This document shows positions 37,771 through 46,566 of a stretch of DNA of 64,000 bases, piece after piece; the first letter of the stretch is position 1, and each line of letters starts with the position of its first letter. The notes under the pieces were generated by a model that did no database searches, was not told where the DNA came from, and worked only from the letters and a program-made list of their open reading frames with translations. Position numbers and translations under genes: made by a program. The stretch is taken from assembly GCF_900089775.1 (NCBI RefSeq), contig NZ_FLOB01000007.1, positions 62,001-126,000 of the forward strand. Direction: 5' to 3'. The DNA is from Marinomonas spartinae. Lineage in GTDB: Bacteria; Pseudomonadota; Gammaproteobacteria; Pseudomonadales; Marinomonadaceae.

Positions 37771-38679
37771 TTAGAAATAACCTTGTTTCTTCTTCTCTTC
37801 CATCGACCCAGAAGAATCATGGTCGATGACTCGGCCTTGTCGCTCTGAGCTCTTGGTTAACAGCATTTCCTGAATAATATCAGGCAAGGACGCCGCGTCA
37901 GATTCCACCGCGCCGGTCAGAGGATAACAGCCAAGTGTTCGGAAACGCACTGATTTCATATCAGGCACTTCACCTTCTTTAAGCGGCATGCGCTCATCAT
38001 CCACCATAATCAAGGTGCCATCACGCTCAACTACAGGACGTTGTGCAGAGTAATACAAAGGAACAATAGGAATGCTTTCTAAATAGATGTATTGCCAAAT
38101 GTCCAGCTCCGTCCAGTTGGACAAAGGAAAAACGCGAATACTTTCGCCTTTATTCACTTTACCGTTATAGATATTCCACAATTCTGGGCGTTGGTTTTTC
38201 GGATCCCAACGATGTTGCTTATCGCGGAAAGAATACACTCGCTCTTTGGCTCGGGACTTTTCTTCATCGCGGCGCGCACCACCAAAAGCCGCATCAAATC
38301 CATACTTGTCTAACGCCTGTTTAAGCGCTTGAGTCTTCATGACATCGGTATGTTTGGCACTACCGTGAGTGAAGGGATTAATCCCCTGCTCAAGGCCTTC
38401 TTTGTTTTGGTGAACGATCAGTTCCAAGCCTAGATTAGCAACCAGCTCATCACGGAATTTAATCATTTCTTTGAACTTCCACCCAGTATCGACATGCATC
38501 AACGGAAAGGGTGGTTTACCTGGGTAGAAAGCCTTCATGGCAAGATGCAGCATCACCGCTGAATCCTTACCAATGGAATAAAGCATTACCGGATTATCAA
38601 ATTCAGCCGCCACTTCACGAATAATATGAATACTCTCAGCTTCGAGCTGCTTAAGGTGTGTCAATCTTGCTTCAGTCAT
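37771..38679 (-). CDS. cysD: Sulfate adenylyltransferase subunit 2
   Basis: Catalytic adenylyltransferase subunit that activates sulfate with ATP; 302 aa, the same as E. coli CysD. The PP-loop motif is [15 protein letters not shown] near residue 31. [21 protein letters not shown] near 135 and [12 protein letters not shown] near 185 are conserved family blocks, and [11 protein letters not shown] near 250 closes the site. The ATG at 38679 is chosen over an upstream in-frame ATG because it gives the family N-terminus [17 protein letters not shown]. It is followed by cysN on the same strand. Confidence 0.97.
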   Translation of the reverse strand: MTEARLTHLKQLEAESIHIIREVAAEFDNPVMLYSIGKDSAVMLHLAMKAFYPGKPPFPLMHVDTGWKFKEMIKFRDELVANLGLELIVHQNKEGLEQGINPFTHGSAKHTDVMKTQALKQALDKYGFDAAFGGARRDEEKSRAKERVYSFRDKQHRWDPKNQRPELWNIYNGKVNKGESIRVFPLSNWTELDIWQYIYLESIPIVPLYYSAQRPVVERDGTLIMVDDERMPLKEGEVPDMKSVRFRTLGCYPLTGAVESDAASLPDIIQEMLLTKSSERQGRVIDHDSSGSMEEKKKQGYF

Positions 38680-38782
38680 AATTTCCCATCTCAGATTGTA
38701 GGACTCTAGCATTTTTTCCACTATAACATGCATAGAGGTTATAAAAACCATTCCAACTAGATCATGATGATATATAGATATT

Positions 38783-38808
38783 AAAAAAGGCTCATAAGGT
38801 GAGCCTTT
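38783..38808 (-). terminator. trhP (yegQ) terminator
   Basis: AAAGGCTCA / TGAGCCTTT stem with a 5-base loop, followed by a T-run on the reverse strand, about 55 bases after the trhP stop. Confidence 0.85.
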
Positions 38809-38862
38809 ATAGAAAGCGACAAGATAGAGAATGAAAATCAGTGACTAGGGCACCAAATCAGG

Positions 38863-40212
38863 CTAAGCATTAGGGAGATTGCGCATAATCATGCCGAATT
38901 GCAAATCATCAGGACAGCGATCCATGGGGATACGCACCTTATGACCAGAGCCTGGCGCAACGACCATAGACTCTCCATGGAGGGTCTCCATGGCTTGCAA
39001 TTGTACAAATTGACTACCAGCGGGTGTCATTAACTCCAATGTGTCACCCACTTTAAAGCGATTTTTTACCTCCACTGTCAACCAGCCATTTTGCCAATCC
39101 AACATTTCACCAACAAACTGCTGCTGGGTGGAAATAGAATTGCCATTTTGGTAGTTCTGATATTGATCATGTACATGACGACGATAAAACCCTTCAGTAT
39201 AGCCACGGTGAGCAAGCCCTTCTAGCTTGTTCATTAAGCCCATATCAAAAGCACACCCATACGTCGCATCATCGATGGCTTGGCGATATAGCTGGGCGGT
39301 ACGAGCCGCATAAAAATGCGATTTAGTACGACCTTCGATTTTCAATGAGTGCACGCCCATTTCAATCAATTTTTCGACATGCTGAATGGCTCTTAGATCA
39401 CGACTATTCATAATGTAAGTCCCATGCTCATCCTCAAAGGCTGGCATGAACTCCCCTTCTCGACCTTGTTCACGAAGCAATACCACCTCGTCAAACGGCT
39501 CCCCTATTCCCAAGGTGGTTTGCTCTTTTGGGTCAAACAACTGAGGAGAGGCTAAATGGCTACCATCAGCAGGGACAATATCGCCTGTTATTTCTTCTTT
39601 GGCAGCCTTGACATCATATTGCCAACGGCATGAGTTGGTACATGTACCTTGGTTTGGATCTCGACGATTAAAATAACCGGATAACAAACAGCGCCCTGAA
39701 TAAGCGATACACAAAGAGCCATGAACAAAGGTTTCAATTTCCATGTCTGGCACCATGGTGCGAATCTCCCCGATCTCTTCTAAAGAAAGCTCTCGGGATA
39801 AAATGACACGAGTTAAACCGTAGTTGTGCCAGAATTTTACCGTTGCCCAGTTAACCGCATTTGCTTGAACCGAAAGATGAATATCCATATCCGGCCATTT
39901 TTCTTTAACCAGCATCATCATTCCAGGATCTGACATGATTAAGGCATCAGGCTGCATATCGATAACGGGCTCAATGTCCCGCAGATACGTTTTGATCTTG
40001 GCATTATGGGGAGCGATGTTACTCGCTACATACAACTTTTTGCCTTGTTGGTGGGCTTCTTCAATCCCCACTGCAAGGTTTTTCATGTCAAAGTCATTAT
40101 TGCGTACACGCAAACTATAGCGTGGCTGCCCTGCATAGACCGCATCAGCGCCATAGGCAAAGGCGTAACGCATGTTTTTGAGAGTACCGGCGGGAGAAAG
40201 TAATTCAGTCAT
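38863..40212 (-). CDS. trhP: U32-family tRNA hydroxylation protein TrhP (YegQ)
   Basis: U32 'peptidase' family protein of 449 aa involved in forming 5-hydroxyuridine at the wobble position of some tRNAs. The start ELLSPAGTLKNMRYAFAYGADAVYAG is the family signature. ETFVHGSLCIAYSGRCLLSGYFNRRDPNQGTCTNSCRWQY near 160-200 carries the conserved cysteines. LKIEGRTKSHFYAA near 290 and a C-terminal barrel follow. Unlike RlhA and other U32 relatives it has the YegQ length. Confidence 0.92.
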   Translation of the reverse strand: MTELLSPAGTLKNMRYAFAYGADAVYAGQPRYSLRVRNNDFDMKNLAVGIEEAHQQGKKLYVASNIAPHNAKIKTYLRDIEPVIDMQPDALIMSDPGMMMLVKEKWPDMDIHLSVQANAVNWATVKFWHNYGLTRVILSRELSLEEIGEIRTMVPDMEIETFVHGSLCIAYSGRCLLSGYFNRRDPNQGTCTNSCRWQYDVKAAKEEITGDIVPADGSHLASPQLFDPKEQTTLGIGEPFDEVVLLREQGREGEFMPAFEDEHGTYIMNSRDLRAIQHVEKLIEMGVHSLKIEGRTKSHFYAARTAQLYRQAIDDATYGCAFDMGLMNKLEGLAHRGYTEGFYRRHVHDQYQNYQNGNSISTQQQFVGEMLDWQNGWLTVEVKNRFKVGDTLELMTPAGSQFVQLQAMETLHGESMVVAPGSGHKVRIPMDRCPDDLQFGMIMRNLPNA

Positions 40213-40285
40213 GAGATCAATAAATCAGAATAATAAGAATGGGCGCATTCTAATCATTTGTATGGCTGTGGCTATTTGCGAAACA

Positions 40286-40312
40286 AAAAAAGACCGACAA
40301 AGTCGGCCTTTC
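40286..40312 (-). terminator. Terminator of the coiled-coil membrane protein gene
   Basis: AAGACCGAC / GTCGGCCTT stem with a 3-base loop and a T-run on the reverse strand, about 30 bases after the stop codon. Confidence 0.85.
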
Positions 40313-40343
40313 AATGACGTAGATCAAACGAGACCTAAGATAC

Positions 40344-41282
40344 TCAGTTTGAACCTGAACTTAACTGCTGCTGTAGCATGATTTGATTGATCTGTTTGCG
40401 AATCCGTAAAATTTCAGAGTTAACTTGTGCTCGGAAGGCATCATTTGAATTGATCGCATCTTGGTGCTTGCTAAGCTCCTGCTTCATTGTCGTAAGATCA
40501 GATCCGCCGCCAAGTTTCGCAACTTTTTTCTGCAAACTAGACAAATCCTGAGACACTTGATCAATATCCAACGCTTGCGCATCGTTATTGTCACTTTGAG
40601 CCGCAATGTTTTTTTCAAGCTTAGCCAGTTTATCACTCATCTTAGTCAAGTTGCTTTTTAGGTCACTCATATCCGATGAGAGAGGCTTGACCTTATCCGT
40701 CACATCAGACACAGACTTGATCAACTTCTTATAGTTGTTTTCAAGATCATTAAACGAGTTGCCTTGCATCGCAACGCGTTGTCCCTGACTTGAAACATTA
40801 TCCTTCAACAGTGCGAACTTTTTATTAAGGGCATCAATCGCATCACCATTATCTGCAATGTTTTTGCGGTTGCGATCATAGGCAACCGCCCAAAGCTTAC
40901 GCACTTCACTCTCATTATCCTTAATACGATCTTCCAAGCTTTGGCCTTTCTTATTGGCTGACACATCTGCAGCAAGCAACTGGTTGTCCAAATTTTCAAT
41001 CTTATTTTTCGCTCCTGACAACTCATTACGCAACTGTAGATTCTGCTGCCATAACCAGTAGCCCGCTCCTGCTGCAGCTGCCAGAATGAGGAAAAGTAGT
41101 AGATAAATACCAGCAAGGCTTGGCTTTTTGTACACCACAGATTGACTTGTGGTTGGTCTTGTAGGGGGTGGATTTAAACGGCGTTTAGGCTCCTGCTGCG
41201 GCCGTTGTTGTGGGCGTCTATCGCTGACTTCATCCTGGTCTAAAGTCAAACTTGGGATTTCGATGTCATCTTTTCTTGGCAT
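40344..41282 (-). CDS. Inner-membrane anchored coiled-coil protein, unknown function
   Basis: A 312-residue protein. The first 50 residues are charged and Pro/Gln/Arg-rich (RRPQQRPQQEPKRRLNPPPTRP), facing the cytoplasm. One membrane helix at about 55-73 follows (AGIYLLLFLILAAAAGAGYWLW). The rest is a long heptad-rich periplasmic region with a Gly/Ser break near 255 and a Gln/Ser-rich end. The layout resembles cell-envelope or division-associated coiled-coil proteins, but no named family was recognised. It is divergent from sodB and has its own terminator. Confidence 0.75.
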   Translation of the reverse strand: MPRKDDIEIPSLTLDQDEVSDRRPQQRPQQEPKRRLNPPPTRPTTSQSVVYKKPSLAGIYLLLFLILAAAAGAGYWLWQQNLQLRNELSGAKNKIENLDNQLLAADVSANKKGQSLEDRIKDNESEVRKLWAVAYDRNRKNIADNGDAIDALNKKFALLKDNVSSQGQRVAMQGNSFNDLENNYKKLIKSVSDVTDKVKPLSSDMSDLKSNLTKMSDKLAKLEKNIAAQSDNNDAQALDIDQVSQDLSSLQKKVAKLGGGSDLTTMKQELSKHQDAINSNDAFRAQVNSEILRIRKQINQIMLQQQLSSGSN

Positions 41283-41438
41283 GGCGTTATGGTATCTTCG
41301 CTATTAACAAAAATTATGAAACTAATAACCACAAAAACTTAATGATTATTATATTTCAAAGTTCGGTGCTACTATATAAGCACCATTAACTGCTTGATAA
41401 CAAGCATTTTTCGTTAATACAAAGCAAGGAGAAAAGAA

Positions 41439-42023
41439 ATGGCTTTTGAATTACCCGCTCTTCCTTATGCTAAAGACGCACTTGAGCCTCATATGTCAGT
41501 TGAGACCCTTGAGTACCACTACGGCAAGCACCATAACACATACGTAGTGAAGCTAAATGGTTTGATTCCTGGTACTGAATACGAAAACAAATCTCTAGAA
41601 GAAATCATCACTTCTGCTCCAGCAGGCGGCGTATTCAACAACGCAGCACAAATCTGGAACCACACTTTCTTTTGGAACAGCCTAAGCCCTAATGGCGGCG
41701 GCGAGCCTACTGGTGCGCTTGCTGAAGCGATCAATGCAAAATGGGGTTCTTTCGCGAAGTTCCAAGAAGCATTCAACGACAAAGCAGTTAACAATTTTGG
41801 CTCTAGCTGGACTTGGCTGGTCAAAACCGCTGACGGCTCTCTAGACATCGTGAATACGAGTAATGCTGGTAATCCACTAACAGAGGACTTAACACCAGTA
41901 CTGACTGTCGACTTGTGGGAACACGCTTACTACATCGACTACCGTAACGTACGCCCTGATTATCTAAAAGGTTTCTGGGCATTGGCTAATTGGGACTTCG
42001 CTGGCGCAAACTTCGCAGCGTAA
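41439..42023 (+). CDS. sodB: Iron superoxide dismutase
   Basis: Cytoplasmic Fe-SOD of 194 aa. The metal ligands are in [10 protein letters not shown] (His near 27), NHTFFW (His near 74), and [13 protein letters not shown] (Asp near 157, His near 161). Gln in AAQIWNH before the second ligand, with no Gln in the later position used by Mn enzymes, argues for iron. AAGGAG lies at good spacing before the ATG. A strong terminator follows the gene. Confidence 0.97.
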   Translation: MAFELPALPYAKDALEPHMSVETLEYHYGKHHNTYVVKLNGLIPGTEYENKSLEEIITSAPAGGVFNNAAQIWNHTFFWNSLSPNGGGEPTGALAEAINAKWGSFAKFQEAFNDKAVNNFGSSWTWLVKTADGSLDIVNTSNAGNPLTEDLTPVLTVDLWEHAYYIDYRNVRPDYLKGFWALANWDFAGANFAA

Positions 42024-42051
42024 TTCTCTTTTAGCAAGTTGTAATGCAGTC

Positions 42052-42080
42052 AAAAAACGCGGCCAAGTGCCGCGTTTTTT
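42052..42080 (+). terminator. sodB terminator
   Basis: A perfect 12-bp stem AAAAAACGCGGC / GCCGCGTTTTTT with a 5-base loop and a T-run. Confidence 0.92.
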
Positions 42081-42202
42081 TATTATTAATTAGGCAACTA
42101 TCGAAACAAGTTAATAAACACACTAAATAGTCATTATTTTTCAAACCCATCTAGGCTTAAAAAACCTCTAACTTAATAGCTTTTATTAATACATTGATCC
42201 CA

Positions 42203-42643
42203 TCACTTTTGCATTTCTTTTTGTGCAATCAACTTAGCCTGAATAAATTCTGAGTGAGGCATGAACAGCAAGTCACTAATGGAACGAATACGATGATCTT
42301 CGTAAGCATCAACATCGCCATCGGCAAAGGCAACCCGCCATAAGCCAATCAATAACGCCATTTTCTGATCTAAAGAGGCATTATCATTTATCACTTTAGT
42401 AAACTGATAAAGATCATTCGCCTCCTTAATACCGGACTTAGCTTCCTCAAAAAGCATGTCCACATCATCTCCTAAATCTGTCACGCCTTTTAGGAAGTCT
42501 TTCATTTGGATGATTTCTTTTTCATTTACTTCATCGTCCGCCATGATGACTTCCATCATGAGAGCGGCTACCGCTCTTTGATAGGAAATACGTTCATGGG
42601 GCTCAGTTGGTACCTGAAAAAGGCTTTTTAATGCTTGTAACAT
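42203..42643 (-). CDS. TerB-family protein
   Basis: A 146-residue all-helical acidic protein of the TerB type. AVAALMMEVIMADDEVNEKEIIQMKDFL near residue 25 and LLIGLWRVAFADGDVDAYEDHRIRSISDLL near 98 are the two pseudo-symmetric metal-binding halves. Stand-alone members are common, and a link to tellurite resistance is not implied. Its start overlaps the end of the gene upstream by 16 bases, so the two are co-translated. Confidence 0.85.
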   Translation of the reverse strand: MLQALKSLFQVPTEPHERISYQRAVAALMMEVIMADDEVNEKEIIQMKDFLKGVTDLGDDVDMLFEEAKSGIKEANDLYQFTKVINDNASLDQKMALLIGLWRVAFADGDVDAYEDHRIRSISDLLFMPHSEFIQAKLIAQKEMQK

Positions 42644-43164
42644 GGACTCTCCAGTAAATTATCCAGAACCTGATGACGCAGCTCAGCAATTAAACGATTG
42701 GGGAATTGACGATAGTCAAGGTATGGGCACCAAATTTGATGTCCCCAAAAAGCAGCCTGCTGTTTCTCTCCCACAATGGTCGCACCTTCGTCAATGGCTA
42801 TGTCTTGGCGAAAACTATTACCGACGATAAACACAACGCGCGCTTGTCCAACATTATTGCTTACCGCGTTATACTCCATAAGCTGTTGCTTATCCCAAAC
42901 GATTGCACAACGAGAAAATAAACGCTCATCTCGATAATATCGCCAATCTTGTGGCGAGGGTGATAGCAACTTCGCCATAATGGTGAATATCTTACGCCAA
43001 TGATTACCATTCAACTCAATTAGCAAAGGCACATTCGGGTTAGATAAAAACGCCTCATTATACTCCAGCGGCAAAACGGGCTTATTCGGCATAAGAAAAA
43101 TACACTGCGCAGCCTCCTTTGGAGCGCCTAACCAAAAATGCGCTTCATTACTAAAATCAGACAT
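42628..43164 (-). CDS. Uncharacterised protein (DUF6942-like) paired with the TerB-like gene
   Basis: A 178-residue cytoplasmic protein with no membrane helix. Visible blocks are IFLMPNKPVLPLEYNEAF, LLIELNGNHWRKIFTIMAKLL, then ARVVFIVGNSFRQDI and HQIWCPYLDYRQFPNRLIAELR. It resembles widespread gammaproteobacterial proteins of unknown role that may belong to DUF6942. It is placed just before and overlapping the TerB-like gene. Confidence 0.65.
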   Translation of the reverse strand: MSDFSNEAHFWLGAPKEAAQCIFLMPNKPVLPLEYNEAFLSNPNVPLLIELNGNHWRKIFTIMAKLLSPSPQDWRYYRDERLFSRCAIVWDKQQLMEYNAVSNNVGQARVVFIVGNSFRQDIAIDEGATIVGEKQQAAFWGHQIWCPYLDYRQFPNRLIAELRHQVLDNLLESPCYKH

Positions 43165-43290
43165 TTCACACCATATATTGGCTTATTTTGTACAACCATA
43201 GTAACGAATTAATGTTCAAAGACGATGGAAAAAGAGAATATTCATTAAAAAAACAAATAACCTTCTAGATTAATCCTTTAATCCAACGAA

Positions 43291-43322
43291 AACACAATAG
43301 AATAAGCTTATTCTATTGTGTT
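43291..43322. promoter_or_regulatory. Perfect 32-bp palindrome (probable repressor operator)
   Basis: The left half AACACAATAGAATAAG and the right half CTTATTCTATTGTGTT are exact reverse complements with no spacer. It sits over the expected -35 region; the -10 box TATAAT begins at its last base (43322-43327). The position suits a dimeric repressor, possibly an ArsR/BigR-type sulfur sensor, controlling the YeeE pair. No T-run follows, so it is not a terminator. Confidence 0.75.
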
Positions 43323-43368
43323 ATAATGCGAATTGTTTTCTCAGATAACTTCAAACGAGATTAGCACC

Positions 43369-43779
43369 ATGACCGATATACTTTACCCCATTCTTGGTGG
43401 ACTTTGCATTGGCCTTTCTGCCAGCATTTACCTATTAGCAACAGGTAAAATTATGGGGGTCAGCGGCCTCCTATCTCAAGCCCTGTTTAGCCCACCAAGC
43501 ATGAACACAAAATGGCTACCTCTGCTATTTCTTATAGGCACCATTATTGGTGGCGCGAGTTATGGCGTATTAACCCATCAAACAGTCCCCTTTCCCGATC
43601 CCAGAAGCCCGCTTTTATTGATCGCGTCCGGTCTTCTTGTTGGCTATGGAACTCGCCTCGGCAGTGGCTGCACCAGTGGCCATGGCGTATGTGGCATTTC
43701 TCGCGGTTCCATTCGTTCGTTGGTGGCAACCGCCATATTTATGCTGACCGCCATTTTAACCGTTATGATCACCAAATGA
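43369..43779 (+). CDS. YeeE/YedE-family sulfur-compound transporter, first half
   Basis: Membrane protein of 136 aa with four helices. The paired small YeeE/YedE proteins move thiosulfate or related sulfur species. The conserved Cys motif [16 protein letters not shown] near residue 105 is the family hallmark, and [10 protein letters not shown] near 26 is the other conserved loop. The ATG at 43369 is chosen because it starts the first membrane helix; the frame is open 36 bases upstream. The second half gene starts 10 bases after its stop. Confidence 0.88.
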   Translation: MTDILYPILGGLCIGLSASIYLLATGKIMGVSGLLSQALFSPPSMNTKWLPLLFLIGTIIGGASYGVLTHQTVPFPDPRSPLLLIASGLLVGYGTRLGSGCTSGHGVCGISRGSIRSLVATAIFMLTAILTVMITK

Positions 43780-43789
43780 GGCTCTTGTT

Positions 43790-44212
43790 ATGATGATATT
43801 CATTACTTTATTGTGCGGCATTCTATTTGGTGTTGGCCTAGCTTTGTCGCAAATGACCAACCCTGCAGTCGTGCTTGGCTTTTTAGACATTCTCGGCAAC
43901 TGGAATCCCTCCTTGATTTTTGTAATGGGCTCCGCCATTGTAGTAGGAGTTATAAGCTATGCCATTAAAAACGGACTTCAGGCTCCATGGTTAGCAAAAA
44001 ACTGGTCTGTCCCAACCCATTCCCACATTGACGCCAAACTCGTTATCGGCAGCACCTTGTTTGGCATTGGCTGGGGGTTGAGCGGTTACTGCCCAGGGCC
44101 TGGACTAACCGCCTTGGTTAACAACCCTCAAGAAGGTTTTTATTTTATTGGCGCGGTTATCGTCGGAAGCGGAATTTTCTACATACAAAACAAACGGTTA
44201 TCAAAAGCCTAA
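43790..44212 (+). CDS. YeeE/YedE-family sulfur-compound transporter, second half (DUF6691)
   Basis: Four-helix membrane protein of 140 aa that complements the preceding gene to make the eight-plus-helix YeeE fold. FGVGLALSQMTNPAVVLGFLD near residue 12 and FGIGWGLSGYCPGPGL near 98, with its conserved Cys, are family motifs. It is followed by a strong terminator. The two proteins presumably form one channel; the sulfur substrate is inferred from the family. Confidence 0.88.
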   Translation: MMIFITLLCGILFGVGLALSQMTNPAVVLGFLDILGNWNPSLIFVMGSAIVVGVISYAIKNGLQAPWLAKNWSVPTHSHIDAKLVIGSTLFGIGWGLSGYCPGPGLTALVNNPQEGFYFIGAVIVGSGIFYIQNKRLSKA

Positions 44213-44220
44213 CCCATCTA

Positions 44221-44255
44221 AGCATGGATTTTTTTAGCAATAAAAAATCCATGCT
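44221..44255 (+). terminator. Terminator of the YeeE pair
   Basis: A perfect 14-bp stem AGCATGGATTTTTT / AAAAAATCCATGCT with a 7-base loop. Confidence 0.88.
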
Positions 44256-44501
44256 TTCTTCCTAGCCCCCCTCTACCTACACTTTCTTTTTTTGATGCAA
44301 AAAAACACTTGACGGAAGCACCATTGGGTTTTAAATTTCGCCCGCGTCATTGCTGAACATAATCCGCACCGCTTCAACTGCTGCGCTAGTCGCTTAAGGC
44401 CTTAGGGCCGGATAAGTAACAGCTTAAAGTAGGATGGAGGGAGGTAAAGGCGTTCTTACTTTTATACGGTTTATGTTTTGCCAGATAAGGAGCTTTAGCC
44501 C
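44256..44501 (+). other. Leader region before ornithine decarboxylase
   Basis: About 245 bases. It contains the short palindrome TAAGGCCTTA near 44394 and a G-rich stretch GGATGGAGGGAGG near 44433. A structured leader is possible but not demonstrated, and no classical riboswitch motif was recognised. Confidence 0.35.
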
Positions 44502-45668
44502 ATGACTACTGACGTCTATTCTTTTTACACCCCAGAACGTTTCGCACGCTTCAAAGCATTTGCTGACACCAAAGAAACCCCTTTTGTTGTGATTGACACA
44601 CAAATGATTGATGAAGCTTATAGAGAGCTGACTAAAGGGTTCCCCATTGCAGATGTTTTTTATGCCATTAAAGCGAACCCCGCACCCGAAATTTTAACCC
44701 TGTTACGTGACCGTGGCGCCAACTTTGATGTCGCCTCTCGTTATGAGTTAGATAAGCTGTTTTCTATTGGTGGCATTTCACCAGATCGTGTCAGCTATGG
44801 TAATACCATTAAAAAAGCCAAAGACGTTCGTTATTTCTACGAAAAAGGTGTGCGCATGTTCGCTACCGATTCCGAAGCAGACTTACGCAATATCGCCAAG
44901 GCTGCCCCGGGCTCTCGTGTCTATGTTCGTATTTTGACCGAGGGAACCGTGACAGCGGACTGGCCTTTATCGCGTAAATTTGGCTGTCGCCCAGATATGG
45001 CAATGGACCTATTGATTCTCGCAAAAGAGCTTGGTTTGATTCCTTACGGTGTCTCTTTCCATGTAGGCTCCCAGCAACGCGACATTGGAGCTTGGGACGC
45101 GGCAATTGCCAGCGTAAAAGTGATTTTTGAACGCTTAAAAGATGAAGATGGCATTCAATTAGAAATGATCAATATGGGCGGAGGTTTCCCGGCAAATTAC
45201 ATCGCTCGTACAAATGACCTTGCTACCTATGCGGAAGAAATTTCACGCTTTTTAGAAGAAGACTTTGGCACCGATTTACCAAGAATCATTCTAGAGCCTG
45301 GCCGCTCTTTGATATCCAATGCAGGCGTATTAGTCAGTGAGGTGGTGTTGATCTCTCGCAAATCCCATACAGCTCTTAACCGCTGGGTATTCACTGACGT
45401 AGGGAAATTTTCTGGTTTAATCGAAACCTTAGACGAAGCGATCAAATACCCTATTCATGTGGAAAAACAAGGGGAATTAGAAGAAGTCATTATTGCCGGA
45501 CCAACTTGCGACAGTGCTGATATTCTATATGAACACTATAAATACGGCCTGCCACTGAACTTAGCCATTGGGGATCGTATGTATTGGCTATCGACTGGAG
45601 CTTACACCACAACTTATAGTGCAGTAGAATTCAACGGCTTTCCTCCCTTGGCATCTTACTATTTATAA
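44502..45668 (+). CDS. speC: Ornithine decarboxylase (fold type III, PLP-dependent)
   Basis: Makes putrescine from ornithine. The 388-aa alanine-racemase-type barrel enzyme differs from the large E. coli SpeC. The PLP lysine is in FYAIKANPAPE near residue 52, HVGSQQRD near 187 and EPGRSL near 265 are phosphate and carboxylate sites, and the catalytic Cys is in GPTCDSADI near 320. The closing YSAVEFNGFPP is also typical. A decarboxylase with dual lysine/ornithine use is possible. It stands alone with its own leader. Confidence 0.9.
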   Translation: MTTDVYSFYTPERFARFKAFADTKETPFVVIDTQMIDEAYRELTKGFPIADVFYAIKANPAPEILTLLRDRGANFDVASRYELDKLFSIGGISPDRVSYGNTIKKAKDVRYFYEKGVRMFATDSEADLRNIAKAAPGSRVYVRILTEGTVTADWPLSRKFGCRPDMAMDLLILAKELGLIPYGVSFHVGSQQRDIGAWDAAIASVKVIFERLKDEDGIQLEMINMGGGFPANYIARTNDLATYAEEISRFLEEDFGTDLPRIILEPGRSLISNAGVLVSEVVLISRKSHTALNRWVFTDVGKFSGLIETLDEAIKYPIHVEKQGELEEVIIAGPTCDSADILYEHYKYGLPLNLAIGDRMYWLSTGAYTTTYSAVEFNGFPPLASYYL

Positions 45669-45696
45669 GATGTGCACACAGTAAAAAACACCGCTA

Positions 45697-45724
45697 GTTG
45701 CTGGCTTTTTATGAGGCCAGCAAC
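45697..45724 (+). terminator. Hairpin after ornithine decarboxylase
   Basis: GTTGCTGGC / GCCAGCAAC stem with a 10-base loop, shortly after the stop. There is no T-run, so it is a weaker candidate terminator. Confidence 0.55.
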
Positions 45725-45759
45725 CTACCCCTTTATTTATTCATGTATTTTTAATTGGG

Positions 45760-46473
45760 TCAGCCTTTTTGCGTTTCCAAAATAAAGGCTCTTAGGGTGA
45801 TTGCAGCTTCTCGACTCATATTCTCAAAACGCACACCATAAACATAAAAGTATTCTGAATTCATTTTTTCTAAGAATTCATTATCGACCAGACTAGCTTG
45901 AAGCTGATCGAGCATCTGTATCTCTTGAGAACGAATTTCACCATCAAGTTTTAGCGCAACATGGTAGCCAGCCACATTCAAACCCAAAGAGAGCTTAAGC
46001 TTCTGACTCACTAAACCAAAATCTTCTCTGGACACAAGCTTTGCACCACCAAGGCTAAGATCCACCAACACGCCTGAGGTAAAAGCAGGAATCGAATCCG
46101 GACCATCGACAGGCTCTAAACGACAAATTAGCTTTGTCTCTACCCTTGCGGCAGTTCGAATCATCGACGCCTCTACGTACTCAGGGTAGGCGATATGAAT
46201 ATGGGGCCCTGGCTCCAAATAACTTTTTGCCACCTTGCTACTAAACGCACACACCTCAGTATCTAGCATGACACGAATATTCACCAGTTGACTTTCACGA
46301 ACCAGAATATTTTTGCCATTCACTTTGGGACAAGACAAAATGAGCGAGCGACCAGGTATCGCGCCTAAGACACGCACCATGTATCGACTTGGAGGAGAAA
46401 TAAACTCCAACTGTACACTTGTCCCTATGGGTACATCCAATTCATCAAGATCTACTTGTCTTACTCCAGACAT
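45760..46473 (-). CDS. PilZ-domain c-di-GMP receptor (YcgR-like)
   Basis: A 237-residue two-domain protein. The N-terminal YcgR-like domain (about 1-105) starts with DLDELDVPIGTSVQLEF. The PilZ domain has the binding arginines in RTAARVETKL near 106-112 and the partner motif LVDLSLGGAKL near 139 (DxSxxG), so c-di-GMP binding is expected. It may act as a flagellar brake. No flagellar genes are nearby, and it stands alone. Confidence 0.88.
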   Translation of the reverse strand: MSGVRQVDLDELDVPIGTSVQLEFISPPSRYMVRVLGAIPGRSLILSCPKVNGKNILVRESQLVNIRVMLDTEVCAFSSKVAKSYLEPGPHIHIAYPEYVEASMIRTAARVETKLICRLEPVDGPDSIPAFTSGVLVDLSLGGAKLVSREDFGLVSQKLKLSLGLNVAGYHVALKLDGEIRSQEIQMLDQLQASLVDNEFLEKMNSEYFYVYGVRFENMSREAAITLRAFILETQKG

Positions 46474-46566
46474 TCAATGCTCTCTTCTCATTTTTATGAT
46501 CGATATCAAGACCCGTGAATCATTGTGGGCGAACTCCACCACGACAGATTTCAAGGTAAAAACGAC

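Noticed and set aside
42203..42643. Tellurite resistance locus
   Set aside because: Only a single TerB-type domain is present, with no terZACDE neighbours.
43291..43322. Palindrome as a rho-independent terminator
   Set aside because: It is AT-rich, lacks a T-run and lies at a promoter rather than after a gene.
44394..44403. TAAGGCCTTA palindrome as an operator of ornithine decarboxylase
   Set aside because: Only 10 bp and in an otherwise unstructured region; too weak to call.
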